DNA of 40,387 bases, from assembly GCA_018241335.1 (NCBI GenBank), contig JAFEEA010000010.1, positions 1 to 40,387 of the forward strand. Reading direction: 5' to 3'. Made by a program: the position numbers and the translations under genes. Shown here piece after piece: positions 33,363 through 40,387 of this stretch. The DNA is from Pseudomonadota bacterium (GTDB taxonomy: Bacteria; Pseudomonadota; Alphaproteobacteria; Caulobacterales; Caulobacteraceae). Position 1 is the first letter of the stretch. Every line of letters begins with the position of its first letter. The notes beneath the pieces were generated by a model. It saw only the letters and a program-made list of their open reading frames with translations. It searched no databases and had not been told where the DNA came from.

Positions 33363-34825
33363 TGCCCGCCCGCCAACTTGCGCAGGGTCGAGGTGGTCGA
33401 ATGGCCATCGACGAGCGTCGCCAGGCGCACCTCGCCGCCATAGGCCTCGACGACATCGTGGCCGACGACATCCTCCCGGGCGTAATCGGCGCCCTTGACC
33501 AGCACGTCCGGCCGCGCGGCGCGGATCAGGTCGAGCGGCGTGTCCTCGTCGAAAGGCACGACCAGGTCCACCGACGACAGGGCCGCCAGGACCAGGGCGC
33601 GGGACTTCAGGTCGTTGAGCGGCCGGCCTTCGCCCTTCAACGTCCGCACCGAGCGGTCGGTGTTGAGCCCCACCACCAGGCGGTCGCACCAGGACCTCGC
33701 CTGGGCCAGATAGGCGACGTGGCCGGGGTGCAGGATGTCGAAACAGCCGTTGGTGAAGCCGACCTTCAGGCCCCGCTCGCGCCACCGGGCGATCTCGCGG
33801 CCCATGCGGTCGGGCGTGGCCAGCTTGGACTCCGAGGCGGTCATGGCCGCGGCGAGTTCGGCCTCGACCAGTTCCTCGGGCGAGGCGGTGGCGGTGCCGG
33901 CCTTTTCCACCACGACGCTGGAAGCCAGCAGGGCGAAGTCGATGGCCTGTTCCATCGGCGCCTTGGCGGCTAAAGCCAGGCCGAGGGCGGCCAGGGCCGT
34001 GTCGCCGGCGCCGGAGGTGTCGAAGACCTCGGGCGGCGGACGGCTGAAATGGCGAACCGGCTGTCCCCGCACGGCCAGGGACATGCCCTTGGCGGCCCGG
34101 GTGACCACGATCGCCCGGCATTCGGTGAGCTCGAGCGCGCGCGCCAGGGCCGCCTCGATCTCCGCATCGGTTTCGGCCGAGAGCTCCGTGGCGTAGGCCA
34201 GTTCGGCGGCGTTCGGCTTGATCATGTCCGCGACGCCGTAGCGCCGGAAGCTGCGGGCCTTGGAGTCCACAATCAGCACGGCCCCGGTCTCGGCGGCGGC
34301 GGCCAGGCAGGCGTCGATCACTGTGCGCGAGGCGACGCCCTTGCCGTAGTCGGACAGGAGGATGGCGCCGGCCCCCCGAGCCGCGTCGTGGAGGGTGCGG
34401 ACCAGTCGTTGCTCGACCTCGCCCTCGACCGGATGGGTCTCCTCCAGATCGACGCGCAGCAATTGCTGGCCCTGCGAGACGAAGCGCGTCTTCAGCGTCG
34501 TCGGTCGGCCCGGGTCGGGGATCAGGAAGCCCTCGATACCGCGCTCCTGCCCGACCAGACGCAGGGCGTCGCGGGCCGGCGCATCGTCGCCGATCACGCC
34601 GACAAGCGCCGCCAGCCCGCCCAACGCGGCGACATTGCGCGCCACATTGCCGGCGGCGCCCAGCATCACCGCCTCGCCGGAGCGGGCCAGGATGGGGATC
34701 GGCGCTTCGGCCGAGACCCGCGTCACCTCGCCGTGGACGAAACGGTCGACCATCACGTCGCCGACGGTCACCACGCGCACGCCGGCGACGGCGGCGAGAA
34801 GCTGCTGCAGGGTCTGAAGGTCCAT
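33359..34825 (-). CDS. hldE: Bifunctional heptose-7-phosphate kinase / heptose-1-phosphate adenylyltransferase
   Basis: A 488-residue fusion enzyme of ADP-heptose synthesis. The N-terminal PfkB kinase domain (residues 1-about 325) has VGDVMVDRFVHGEVTR, GAAGNVARNVAALGG and the catalytic DTSGAGDTALA near residue 270. The C-terminal cytidylyltransferase-like domain (about 350-488) starts with GFTNGCFDILHPGHV, carrying the HxGH nucleotide-transfer motif, and ends with VDGHSTTSTLRKL. The two domains in one chain are the normal E. coli-type arrangement. ATG 34825. It lies 32 bases after kdsA and overlaps hldD by ATGA. Cytosolic. Confidence 0.96.
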   Translation of the reverse strand: MDLQTLQQLLAAVAGVRVVTVGDVMVDRFVHGEVTRVSAEAPIPILARSGEAVMLGAAGNVARNVAALGGLAALVGVIGDDAPARDALRLVGQERGIEGFLIPDPGRPTTLKTRFVSQGQQLLRVDLEETHPVEGEVEQRLVRTLHDAARGAGAILLSDYGKGVASRTVIDACLAAAAETGAVLIVDSKARSFRRYGVADMIKPNAAELAYATELSAETDAEIEAALARALELTECRAIVVTRAAKGMSLAVRGQPVRHFSRPPPEVFDTSGAGDTALAALGLALAAKAPMEQAIDFALLASSVVVEKAGTATASPEELVEAELAAAMTASESKLATPDRMGREIARWRERGLKVGFTNGCFDILHPGHVAYLAQARSWCDRLVVGLNTDRSVRTLKGEGRPLNDLKSRALVLAALSSVDLVVPFDEDTPLDLIRAARPDVLVKGADYAREDVVGHDVVEAYGGEVRLATLVDGHSTTSTLRKLAGGQ

Positions 34826-34857
34826 GCCCTGGGTCTGCGCCCTATGCCCCGCGCCGG

Positions 34858-35709
34858 TCAACCGGGGCGACGCTTGGCCAGGGCGTCGAAGGCCAGCAGC
34901 TCGGCCGCCAGGGTCTCGAAGTCCTTCAGCGCCACCATGTTGGGCCCATCCGACGGCGCGCTGTCGGGATCGGGGTGGGTTTCGATGAACACGGCGGCCA
35001 CTCCGACGGCCACCGCCGCGCGGGCCAGGACCGGCACGAACTGGCGCTGGCCGCCGGAGCTGGTCCCCTGCCCGCCCGGCTGCTGCACCGAGTGGGTGGC
35101 GTCGAACACCACCGGGCAGCCGATCTCGGCCAGGATCGGCAGGGCCCGCATGTCCGAGACCAGGGTGTTGTAGCCGAACGAGACGCCGCGCTCGCAGGCC
35201 ATGACGTTGGGATTGCCTGCCGCCAGGGCCTTGCCGACGACGTTCTTCATGTCCCAGGGCGCCAGGAACTGGCCCTTCTTGATGTTGAGCGCCCGGCCGG
35301 TTTGAGCGGCGGCGACGATCAGGTCCGTCTGGCGGCTGAGGAAGGCCGGAATCTGCAGCACGTCGACCGCCTGGGCGGCGCGGGCGCACTGGTCGATCTC
35401 GTGCACGTCGGTCAGGACCGGCAGGCCGGTCCGTTCCCGGATTTCGGCGAAGATGGGCAAGGCTTCGTCCAGGCCCACGCCCCGCGCCGCAGCGGAGGAG
35501 GTCCGGTTCGCCTTGTCGAAGGACGTCTTGTAGATCAGGCCGACGTCCAGGCGCGCCGCGATCTCGGCCAGGGCGTCGGCGGTCTCCAGGGCGTGCTGGC
35601 GGCTCTCGAGCTGGCAGGGCCCGGCGATGAAGCTGAGGCGTTCCGCGTTTCCGATCCGCACGGCGCGCCGTTCGCCGGCCTGGACCACGACGACGGAACT
35701 GGGCTGCAT
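34858..35709 (-). CDS. kdsA: 3-deoxy-D-manno-octulosonate 8-phosphate synthase
   Basis: A 283-residue TIM-barrel aldolase that condenses PEP with arabinose 5-phosphate to Kdo-8-P, the Kdo sugar of lipid A-core. Motifs: [10 protein letters not shown] near residue 30, [32 protein letters not shown] and [11 protein letters not shown]. The Cys in IAGPC, where E. coli KdsA has Asn, indicates the metal-dependent class. ATG 35709 has an AGGAG site about nine bases upstream. It is the first gene of the minus-strand heptose/Kdo operon and is divergent from the photolyase (95 bases between starts). Confidence 0.95.
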   Translation of the reverse strand: MQPSSVVVVQAGERRAVRIGNAERLSFIAGPCQLESRQHALETADALAEIAARLDVGLIYKTSFDKANRTSSAAARGVGLDEALPIFAEIRERTGLPVLTDVHEIDQCARAAQAVDVLQIPAFLSRQTDLIVAAAQTGRALNIKKGQFLAPWDMKNVVGKALAAGNPNVMACERGVSFGYNTLVSDMRALPILAEIGCPVVFDATHSVQQPGGQGTSSGGQRQFVPVLARAAVAVGVAAVFIETHPDPDSAPSDGPNMVALKDFETLAAELLAFDALAKRRPG

Positions 35710-35804
35710 GCTTCGAGGCTCCTGATCCGGTCGGCGGCGCGGGGCGTAGAAGTGACCGCAGGACCGCCGCCGCGCAAGGGCGCGGTCGCGAGGGTGGAGT
35801 GAGC

Positions 35805-37244
35805 ATGAGTATCGGCGCGCCGGTGATCGTCTGGTTCCGGCAGGATCTTCGCCTGGCCGACAATCCATCCCTGGCGGCGGCCGCCGAGAGCGGCAGGCCG
35901 GTGATCCCGGTCTACATCCTTGATCAAACCTCGGGCGTGCGCACGCCCGGCGCGGCCAGCCTGTGGTGGCTGGACAAGTCCCTGGCCGCGCTGGGGCGCG
36001 ACCTGGCGGCCGTGGGCTCGAGACTGATCCTTCGCCGTGGCGAGGCGCTGGCGGTTCTCCAGGATCTTGTTCAGGCGACCGGCGCGGACGCGATCCATTG
36101 GAACCGGCTCTATGACGGCGGCTCGGTCGAGCGCGACAAGGCCATCAAGGCGCGGATGACCGACCTTGGCGTCGCGGCCCGAAGCTTCAGCGCCAGCCTG
36201 CTCAACGAACCCTGGGAGGTCGCCACCGGCGCCGGCGGGCCGTTCAAGGTCTTCACACCCTACTGGCGGGCGGCGCGGGCCAGGATCGGACACCTCGAGC
36301 CTCTCGCCGCCCCGAAGCGACTGACCAGTCCGGCGGCCTGGCCGGACTCGGAGCCCCTGCCGGCTTGGCGCCTTCATCCCAGCGCGCCGGACTGGAGCGC
36401 CGGGTTTGGGGACTGGCGGCCGGGCGAGGCCGGGGCGTGGGATCGATTGACCAGGTTCCTTGACGCCGCCGTCGACGGCTACGGCGAGGCGCGCGACCTG
36501 CCGGGCGCGAGGGGAACCTCCCGCCTCTCGCCTCACCTGGCCTTCGGCGAGATCGGGCCGCGCCAGATCTGGGCGGCGGCCCACAGCGCGGTCGCGCGTG
36601 GCGCGGCGTCGGAGGGCCAGGTCGAGGCCTTCCTGCGCGAACTGGGATGGCGGGAGTTCAACCATCACCTGCTGTTCCACCAGCCCCGGATCGTCACCGA
36701 AAACGTGAACCGGGCCTTTGACGCCTTTCCCTGGCGCAGCGATCCGGAAGGGCTCGAGCGCTGGCGGCGGGGCCAGACCGGCTATCCGATCGTTGACGCG
36801 GGGATGCGCGAGCTCTGGGCCACCGGCTGGATGCACAACAGGGTGCGCATGATCGTGGCCTCGTTCCTGGTCAAGCATCTGCTGGTGGACTGGCGCGAGG
36901 GCGAGGCGTGGTTCTGGGACACCCTGGTGGACGCCGACCTCGCCAACAACGTCTGCAACTGGCAGTGGGTGGCCGGCAGCGGCGCCGACGCGGCCCCCTA
37001 CTTCCGCATCTTCAACCCTGTCCTGCAGGCCGAACGCTTCGACGTGGACGGGGTCTATGTCCGCAGATGGGTTCCCGAGATCGCCAACTTGCCGGCCCGG
37101 CGCCTGCTCCAGCCCTGGGCGGCCGACGGGCCAACGCTCGCGAAAGCCGGCGTCGTGCTGGGCCGGACCTATCCCGCGCCCATGGTCGACCATGCCCTGG
37201 CCAGGGCGCGGGCGCTGAAGGCCTACGAGGAGCTTACGGGCTGA
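35805..37244 (+). CDS. Deoxyribodipyrimidine photolyase (cryptochrome/photolyase family)
   Basis: A 479-residue FAD photolyase that repairs cyclobutane pyrimidine dimers with blue light. The N-terminal antenna domain starts [17 protein letters not shown]; the FAD domain has [19 protein letters not shown] (about 240-258), [16 protein letters not shown] and the region [24 protein letters not shown] with [18 protein letters not shown]. This matches class I CPD photolyases; a (6-4) or cryptochrome identity is less likely but not excluded. ATG 35805 is preceded by GGAG; an in-frame GTG at 35799 overlaps the ribosome site. Confidence 0.93.
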   Translation: MSIGAPVIVWFRQDLRLADNPSLAAAAESGRPVIPVYILDQTSGVRTPGAASLWWLDKSLAALGRDLAAVGSRLILRRGEALAVLQDLVQATGADAIHWNRLYDGGSVERDKAIKARMTDLGVAARSFSASLLNEPWEVATGAGGPFKVFTPYWRAARARIGHLEPLAAPKRLTSPAAWPDSEPLPAWRLHPSAPDWSAGFGDWRPGEAGAWDRLTRFLDAAVDGYGEARDLPGARGTSRLSPHLAFGEIGPRQIWAAAHSAVARGAASEGQVEAFLRELGWREFNHHLLFHQPRIVTENVNRAFDAFPWRSDPEGLERWRRGQTGYPIVDAGMRELWATGWMHNRVRMIVASFLVKHLLVDWREGEAWFWDTLVDADLANNVCNWQWVAGSGADAAPYFRIFNPVLQAERFDVDGVYVRRWVPEIANLPARRLLQPWAADGPTLAKAGVVLGRTYPAPMVDHALARARALKAYEELTG

Positions 37245-37300
37245 ATGGCGCGTTCGAAGATCAATGTTATAGTCTCCAGGTAGCAGAAAGCGTGGTGACC

Positions 37301-38566
37301 ATGACCAGCGCGAGTAACGCCCAAAACCTAGGCCATGGCGCCGCGGCGCCTGGCGGCCGCGATCCGGCCGCGGAGGCCGACCTGCGAAAGGCCCCCGCCG
37401 CATTCCGGAGCGTCGTGGCGCTGTCCGCGCAGAACTGGCAATTCGGGAAGCTGACCTACGTCCTGCCCACGGGGCGGGAGATCGTGATCAGCGGCGAGAG
37501 CCCCGGGCCGGACGCCCGACTGATCGTCAACAACTACCACTTCATCGACCGTGTCCTGGCGTCGGGCGACATTGGCTTCGGCGAAGGCTTCATGGCCGGC
37601 GAGTGGGACACGCCCGACCTGTCGGCCCTGCTGGAGGGCTTCACCGCCAACCTCGACAGGCTGCACAAGCTGATCGACGGCAATCCCGTGATCCGGGCGC
37701 TGAACTTCGTCTCGCTGCTGTTCAACCGCAACAGCCGCAAGGGGGCCAGTCGAAACATCCAGGCCCACTATGACCTGGGCAACGCCTTCTATTCGCGCTG
37801 GCTCGACCCCTCGATGACCTATTCCTCGGCGCGCTTTGAACGCCCGGGCGAGTCCCTCTCCGAAGCCCAGCGCAACAAATACGCGAGCCTGGCGCGGGAG
37901 ATCGAGCTGCGGCCTGAGCATTCGGTGCTCGAGATCGGCTGCGGCTGGGGCGGCTTCGCCGAGTTCGCGGCCAAGGAAGTCGGGGCGCGGGTCACCGGCG
38001 TCACCATCTCGCCGGCCCAGTATGAATTCGCCCGCAAGCGCCTGTTCGACCAGGGACTGGCCGACCGGGCGGACATCCGGCTGGTCGACTACCGCGACGT
38101 GAAAGGCCAGTTCGACCGCGTCGCCTCCATCGAGATGTTCGAGGCCGTGGGCGAGGAATATTGGCCGGCCTATTTCGCCAAGGTCCGCGACGTGCTCTCG
38201 CCTGGCGGCCGGGCGGGCCTGCAGATCATCACCATCCGCGACGAGCTGTTCGCCACCTATCGCAGCCGGGCCGACTTCATCCAGAAATACATCTTCCCGG
38301 GCGGCATGCTGCCCAGCGAGGCGCGCCTGCGGGAAGAGACGGAGCGGGCCGGGCTGGAATGGCGCAATGTGGTTCGCTTCGGGCAGAACTACGCCGACAC
38401 CCTGGCCGAATGGGCGCGTCGGTTCGAGGGCGCGTGGGATGACATCAAGAACCAGGGCTTCGACGAGCGCTTCCGGCGGCTTTGGCGGTTCTATCTGAGC
38501 TATTGCGAAGCCGGCTTCCGCACCGAACGGACGAACGTGGTCCAACTCAGCCTGTCGCGCAGCTGA
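37301..38566 (+). CDS. cfa: Cyclopropane-fatty-acyl-phospholipid synthase
   Basis: A 421-residue SAM-dependent enzyme that cyclopropanates unsaturated acyl chains of membrane phospholipids. A lipid-binding N-terminal domain (about 35-150; LIVNNYHFIDRVLASGDIGFGEGFM) precedes NIQAHYDLGNAFYSRWLDPSMTYS and the SAM motif LEIGCGWGGFAEFA near residue 211; QKYIFPGGMLPS and the C-terminal SYCEAGFR are conserved. ATG 37301 was chosen; two GTG codons just before are alternatives, and no strong Shine-Dalgarno is present. A TATAGT possible -10 element lies at 37268-37273. The 56-base gap after the photolyase suggests its own promoter. Confidence 0.93.
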   Translation: MTSASNAQNLGHGAAAPGGRDPAAEADLRKAPAAFRSVVALSAQNWQFGKLTYVLPTGREIVISGESPGPDARLIVNNYHFIDRVLASGDIGFGEGFMAGEWDTPDLSALLEGFTANLDRLHKLIDGNPVIRALNFVSLLFNRNSRKGASRNIQAHYDLGNAFYSRWLDPSMTYSSARFERPGESLSEAQRNKYASLAREIELRPEHSVLEIGCGWGGFAEFAAKEVGARVTGVTISPAQYEFARKRLFDQGLADRADIRLVDYRDVKGQFDRVASIEMFEAVGEEYWPAYFAKVRDVLSPGGRAGLQIITIRDELFATYRSRADFIQKYIFPGGMLPSEARLREETERAGLEWRNVVRFGQNYADTLAEWARRFEGAWDDIKNQGFDERFRRLWRFYLSYCEAGFRTERTNVVQLSLSRS

Positions 38567-38631
38567 GCGCGCGGGCCTTTCGCCGCCTCTTGCCCCTTGC
38601 GCCATGAGCCCTCGCCCGCGATTTAGGGGCG

Positions 38632-39663
38632 ATGCCGAACGCCAGCCCCGCCAGCCTCGCCCCCCGGATCGCGCCCAGCGTCATCGACGCGATCGGAAAT
38701 ACGCCGCTCATCCGGCTGCACGCCGCCAGCGAAGCCACGGGCTGCGAGATCCTGGCGAAGGCGGAGTTCATGAACCCGGGCCAGTCGGTCAAGGATCGTG
38801 CGGCGCTGTGGATCATCCGTGACGCCGAGCGACGCGGCGTCCTGCGGCCCGGCGGACGGATCGTCGAGGGCACGGCCGGCAACACCGGCATCGGCCTGGC
38901 CATGGTCGGCACGGCCCTGGGCTATCGCACCACCATCGTCATCCCGCGCACCCAGAGCCAGGAGAAGAAGGACGCCATCCGCCTGGCGGGCGCCGAGCTG
39001 GTGGAGGTGGACGCGGTCCCCTACGCCAATCCGATGAACTACGTGAAGTTCTCCGGGCGGCTGGCAGAGGAGATGGCGGCCAAGGAGCCGGCCGGCGCCA
39101 TCTGGGCCAACCAGTTCGACAACGTCGCCAACCGCCAGGCTCACATCGACGGCACGGGGCCCGAGATCTGGGCCCAGACCGGCGGCAAGGTGGACGGCTT
39201 CATCTGCGCCATCGGCTCGGGCGGCACCCTGGCGGGGGTCGCCGCGGCGCTGCGGGACAGGAACCCCAATGTGGTGATCGGCCTGGCGGACCCGCCCGGC
39301 GCGTCGCTCTATGAGTACTATGCGCACGGGCAGCTGAAGGCGGAGGGAACCTCGATCACCGAGGGCATCGGCCAGGGGCGGATCACCGCCAACATCGAAG
39401 GGCTGAAGATCGACCGGCCCTATCGCATCCCGGACGAGGAGATGCTGGAGCAGGTGTTCGCCCTGGCCCAGCAGGAAGGCCTGGTGATGGGCGGGTCCAC
39501 GGGTGTCAACGTCGCCGGCGCGGTCCGCCTGGCCCGGGACCTGGGCCCCGGCCACACCATCGTGACCATCCTGTGCGACCACGGCTCGCGCTATCAAAGC
39601 AAGCTGTTCAACCCGGAATTCCTGAGGGAGCGGGGGCTGCCGACGCCGCCGTGGCTGACATGA
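38632..39663 (+). CDS. Cysteine synthase family PLP enzyme
   Basis: A 343-residue fold-II PLP enzyme of the cysteine synthase/cystathionine beta-synthase family. The PLP lysine is K54 in NPGQSVKDR; substrate loop GTAGNTGIGLA (usual TSGNTG has Ser); phosphate-binding GSGGTLAG near residue 198; C-terminal GLVMGGSTGVNVAGA. The closest role is O-acetylserine sulphhydrylase (CysK), but the long form with the C-terminal DHGSRYQSKLFN also fits cystathionine beta-synthase-like enzymes. ATG 38632 has an AGGGGC site. Its stop overlaps sseA by ATGA, pairing it with sulphur transfer. Confidence 0.87.
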   Translation: MPNASPASLAPRIAPSVIDAIGNTPLIRLHAASEATGCEILAKAEFMNPGQSVKDRAALWIIRDAERRGVLRPGGRIVEGTAGNTGIGLAMVGTALGYRTTIVIPRTQSQEKKDAIRLAGAELVEVDAVPYANPMNYVKFSGRLAEEMAAKEPAGAIWANQFDNVANRQAHIDGTGPEIWAQTGGKVDGFICAIGSGGTLAGVAAALRDRNPNVVIGLADPPGASLYEYYAHGQLKAEGTSITEGIGQGRITANIEGLKIDRPYRIPDEEMLEQVFALAQQEGLVMGGSTGVNVAGAVRLARDLGPGHTIVTILCDHGSRYQSKLFNPEFLRERGLPTPPWLT

Positions 39664-40387
39664 CCGCCAAGGATCAAGGCCCACTGGTGACCACGGCCTG
39701 GCTGGCGGAGCACCTGGACGACCCGGACGTGGTGATCCTGGACGCCAGCTGGCACATGCCCGCGACGGGCCGCGACCCGCGCAAGGAGTACGCCGAAGGC
39801 CACATCCCCGGCTCGCGGTTCTTCGACATCGACGCCATCAGCGATCACTCAAGCGGCCTGCCGCACATGCTGGCCTCGCCGCAGGAGTTCGCCACGGCCG
39901 TGCGCCGGCTGGGGGTCGAGGCGACCTCGACCGTCGTCGTCTATGACGCGGTGGGGATCATGTCCGCGCCGCGCGCCTGGTGGAATTTCCGCCAGATGGG
40001 TCACGACCAGGTCTACGTCCTGGACGGCGGGCTGAAGGCCTGGCTCGCAGAGGGCCATCCCGTGGAGACGGGCTGGCGCGAGCCGCCGCACGGCGAGTTC
40101 AAGGCGCACGCGCGGCCGGCGCTGGTGCGCGATATCGATCAGGTCCGCGCGGCCCTGGGTTCGGGCGCGGAGCAGGTCGTCGATGCGCGGCCCTCGGCCC
40201 GTTTCACCGGCGAAGCGGCGGAACCTCGCGCAGGGCTGCGCGGCGGCCATATGCCGGGCGCGCGCAACGTGCCTTTCGGCGCGCTGGTGACGGGCGACGG
40301 GACGCTGGCCCCGCCGGCCGACATCAAGGCCGCCTTCGAGGCCGCCGGCGTCGACCTGGCGCGCCCGATCGTCACCTCGTGCGGCTC
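39660..40387 (+). CDS. sseA: 3-mercaptopyruvate sulfurtransferase (SseA-like), 3' truncated by window
   Basis: A tandem rhodanese whose C-terminus lies outside the window; 242 codons are visible. The first, inactive rhodanese domain has ILDASWHMP, GHIPGSRFFDIDAISD and VVYDAVGIMSAPRAWW; the second begins VVDARPSARFTG and contains GGHMPGARNVPF. The visible end is IVTSCGS, with the catalytic Cys at residue 241, the start of the CGSGVTA loop typical of mercaptopyruvate sulfurtransferases. It takes sulphur from 3-mercaptopyruvate to a thiol acceptor. ATG 39660 overlaps the stop of the upstream PLP enzyme by ATGA, so the two act together in cysteine/sulphur metabolism. Confidence 0.9.
   Translation, partial: MTAKDQGPLVTTAWLAEHLDDPDVVILDASWHMPATGRDPRKEYAEGHIPGSRFFDIDAISDHSSGLPHMLASPQEFATAVRRLGVEATSTVVVYDAVGIMSAPRAWWNFRQMGHDQVYVLDGGLKAWLAEGHPVETGWREPPHGEFKAHARPALVRDIDQVRAALGSGAEQVVDARPSARFTGEAAEPRAGLRGGHMPGARNVPFGALVTGDGTLAPPADIKAAFEAAGVDLARPIVTSCG

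Noticed and set aside
37261..37300. Strong promoter upstream of the cyclopropane synthase gene
   Set aside because: TATAGT at 37268 is a fair -10 element, but no matching -35 is visible at 16-18 bases. Recorded only as a possibility within the gene entry.

Overview
The window is about 40 kb of very GC-rich chromosomal DNA with dense coding, strong G/C at third codon positions and many stop/start overlaps of the ATGA or GTGA type. It almost certainly comes from an alphaproteobacterium of the Caulobacterales (Caulobacter or Phenylobacterium type). The best marker is a clear PopA (receiver domains plus a degenerate GGDEF, with D55 and an RVED I-site at R357), a cell-cycle protein of that order. 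The genes for SdhE next to mfd, KdsA-HldE-HldD and a FixK/FNR-like box pattern (TTGA-N6-TCAA) agree. I see no phage, transposase, insertion sequence, CRISPR array or rRNA; this is ordinary chromosomal backbone with one unusual local cluster.

Layout. 1-2.9 kb: the start of an unknown gene divergent from a LysR regulator, a HhH-GPD DNA glycosylase-like protein, a GNAT enzyme and a HIT protein. 9.6-3.0 kb (minus strand): a long run of tightly packed genes, ATP-grasp enzyme, rlpA, tmk, holB, tatD, a PhnP-like metallo-beta-lactamase fold hydrolase, a PurN-like formyltransferase and a GNAT-like protein; from tmk to the last gene nearly all junctions overlap. 9.6-12.3 kb: three small-to-medium secreted proteins (a His/Arg-rich peptide, a helical protein, and a long Gly-rich protein with an RcnB domain). 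Each has a perfect TTGA-N6-TCAA palindrome upstream, and two of them share the same 66-residue helical domain. 12.4-18.3 kb: tRNA-Ser(UGA), a Na/Ca-type exchanger, asparagine synthetase, a CgeB-like glycosyltransferase, a Thr/Pro-rich membrane protein and TusA. 18.4-22.2 kb: alpha-methylacyl-CoA racemase, an alpha/beta hydrolase coupled to a small secreted protein, a YjbR protein and an SDR.

22.2-31.2 kb: popA with a CcdC-like membrane protein, facing mfd-sdhE, a Tim44-domain membrane protein, and recG. 31.2-35.7 kb (minus): the LPS inner-core operon kdsA-hldE-hldD followed by a membrane-anchored DUF3089 protein whose nucleophile elbow carries Glu instead of Ser. 35.8-40.4 kb (plus): photolyase, cyclopropane fatty acid synthase, a cysteine synthase-family enzyme and sseA, which is cut by the window end just after its catalytic Cys.

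The most promising undescribed unit is the 9.6-12.3 kb cluster: a putative low-oxygen (FixK/FNR-family) regulon of envelope proteins with an RcnB domain and His-rich partners. No stretch longer than about 260 bases lacks an annotated feature. All family assignments are from reading motifs by eye; no database search was possible.
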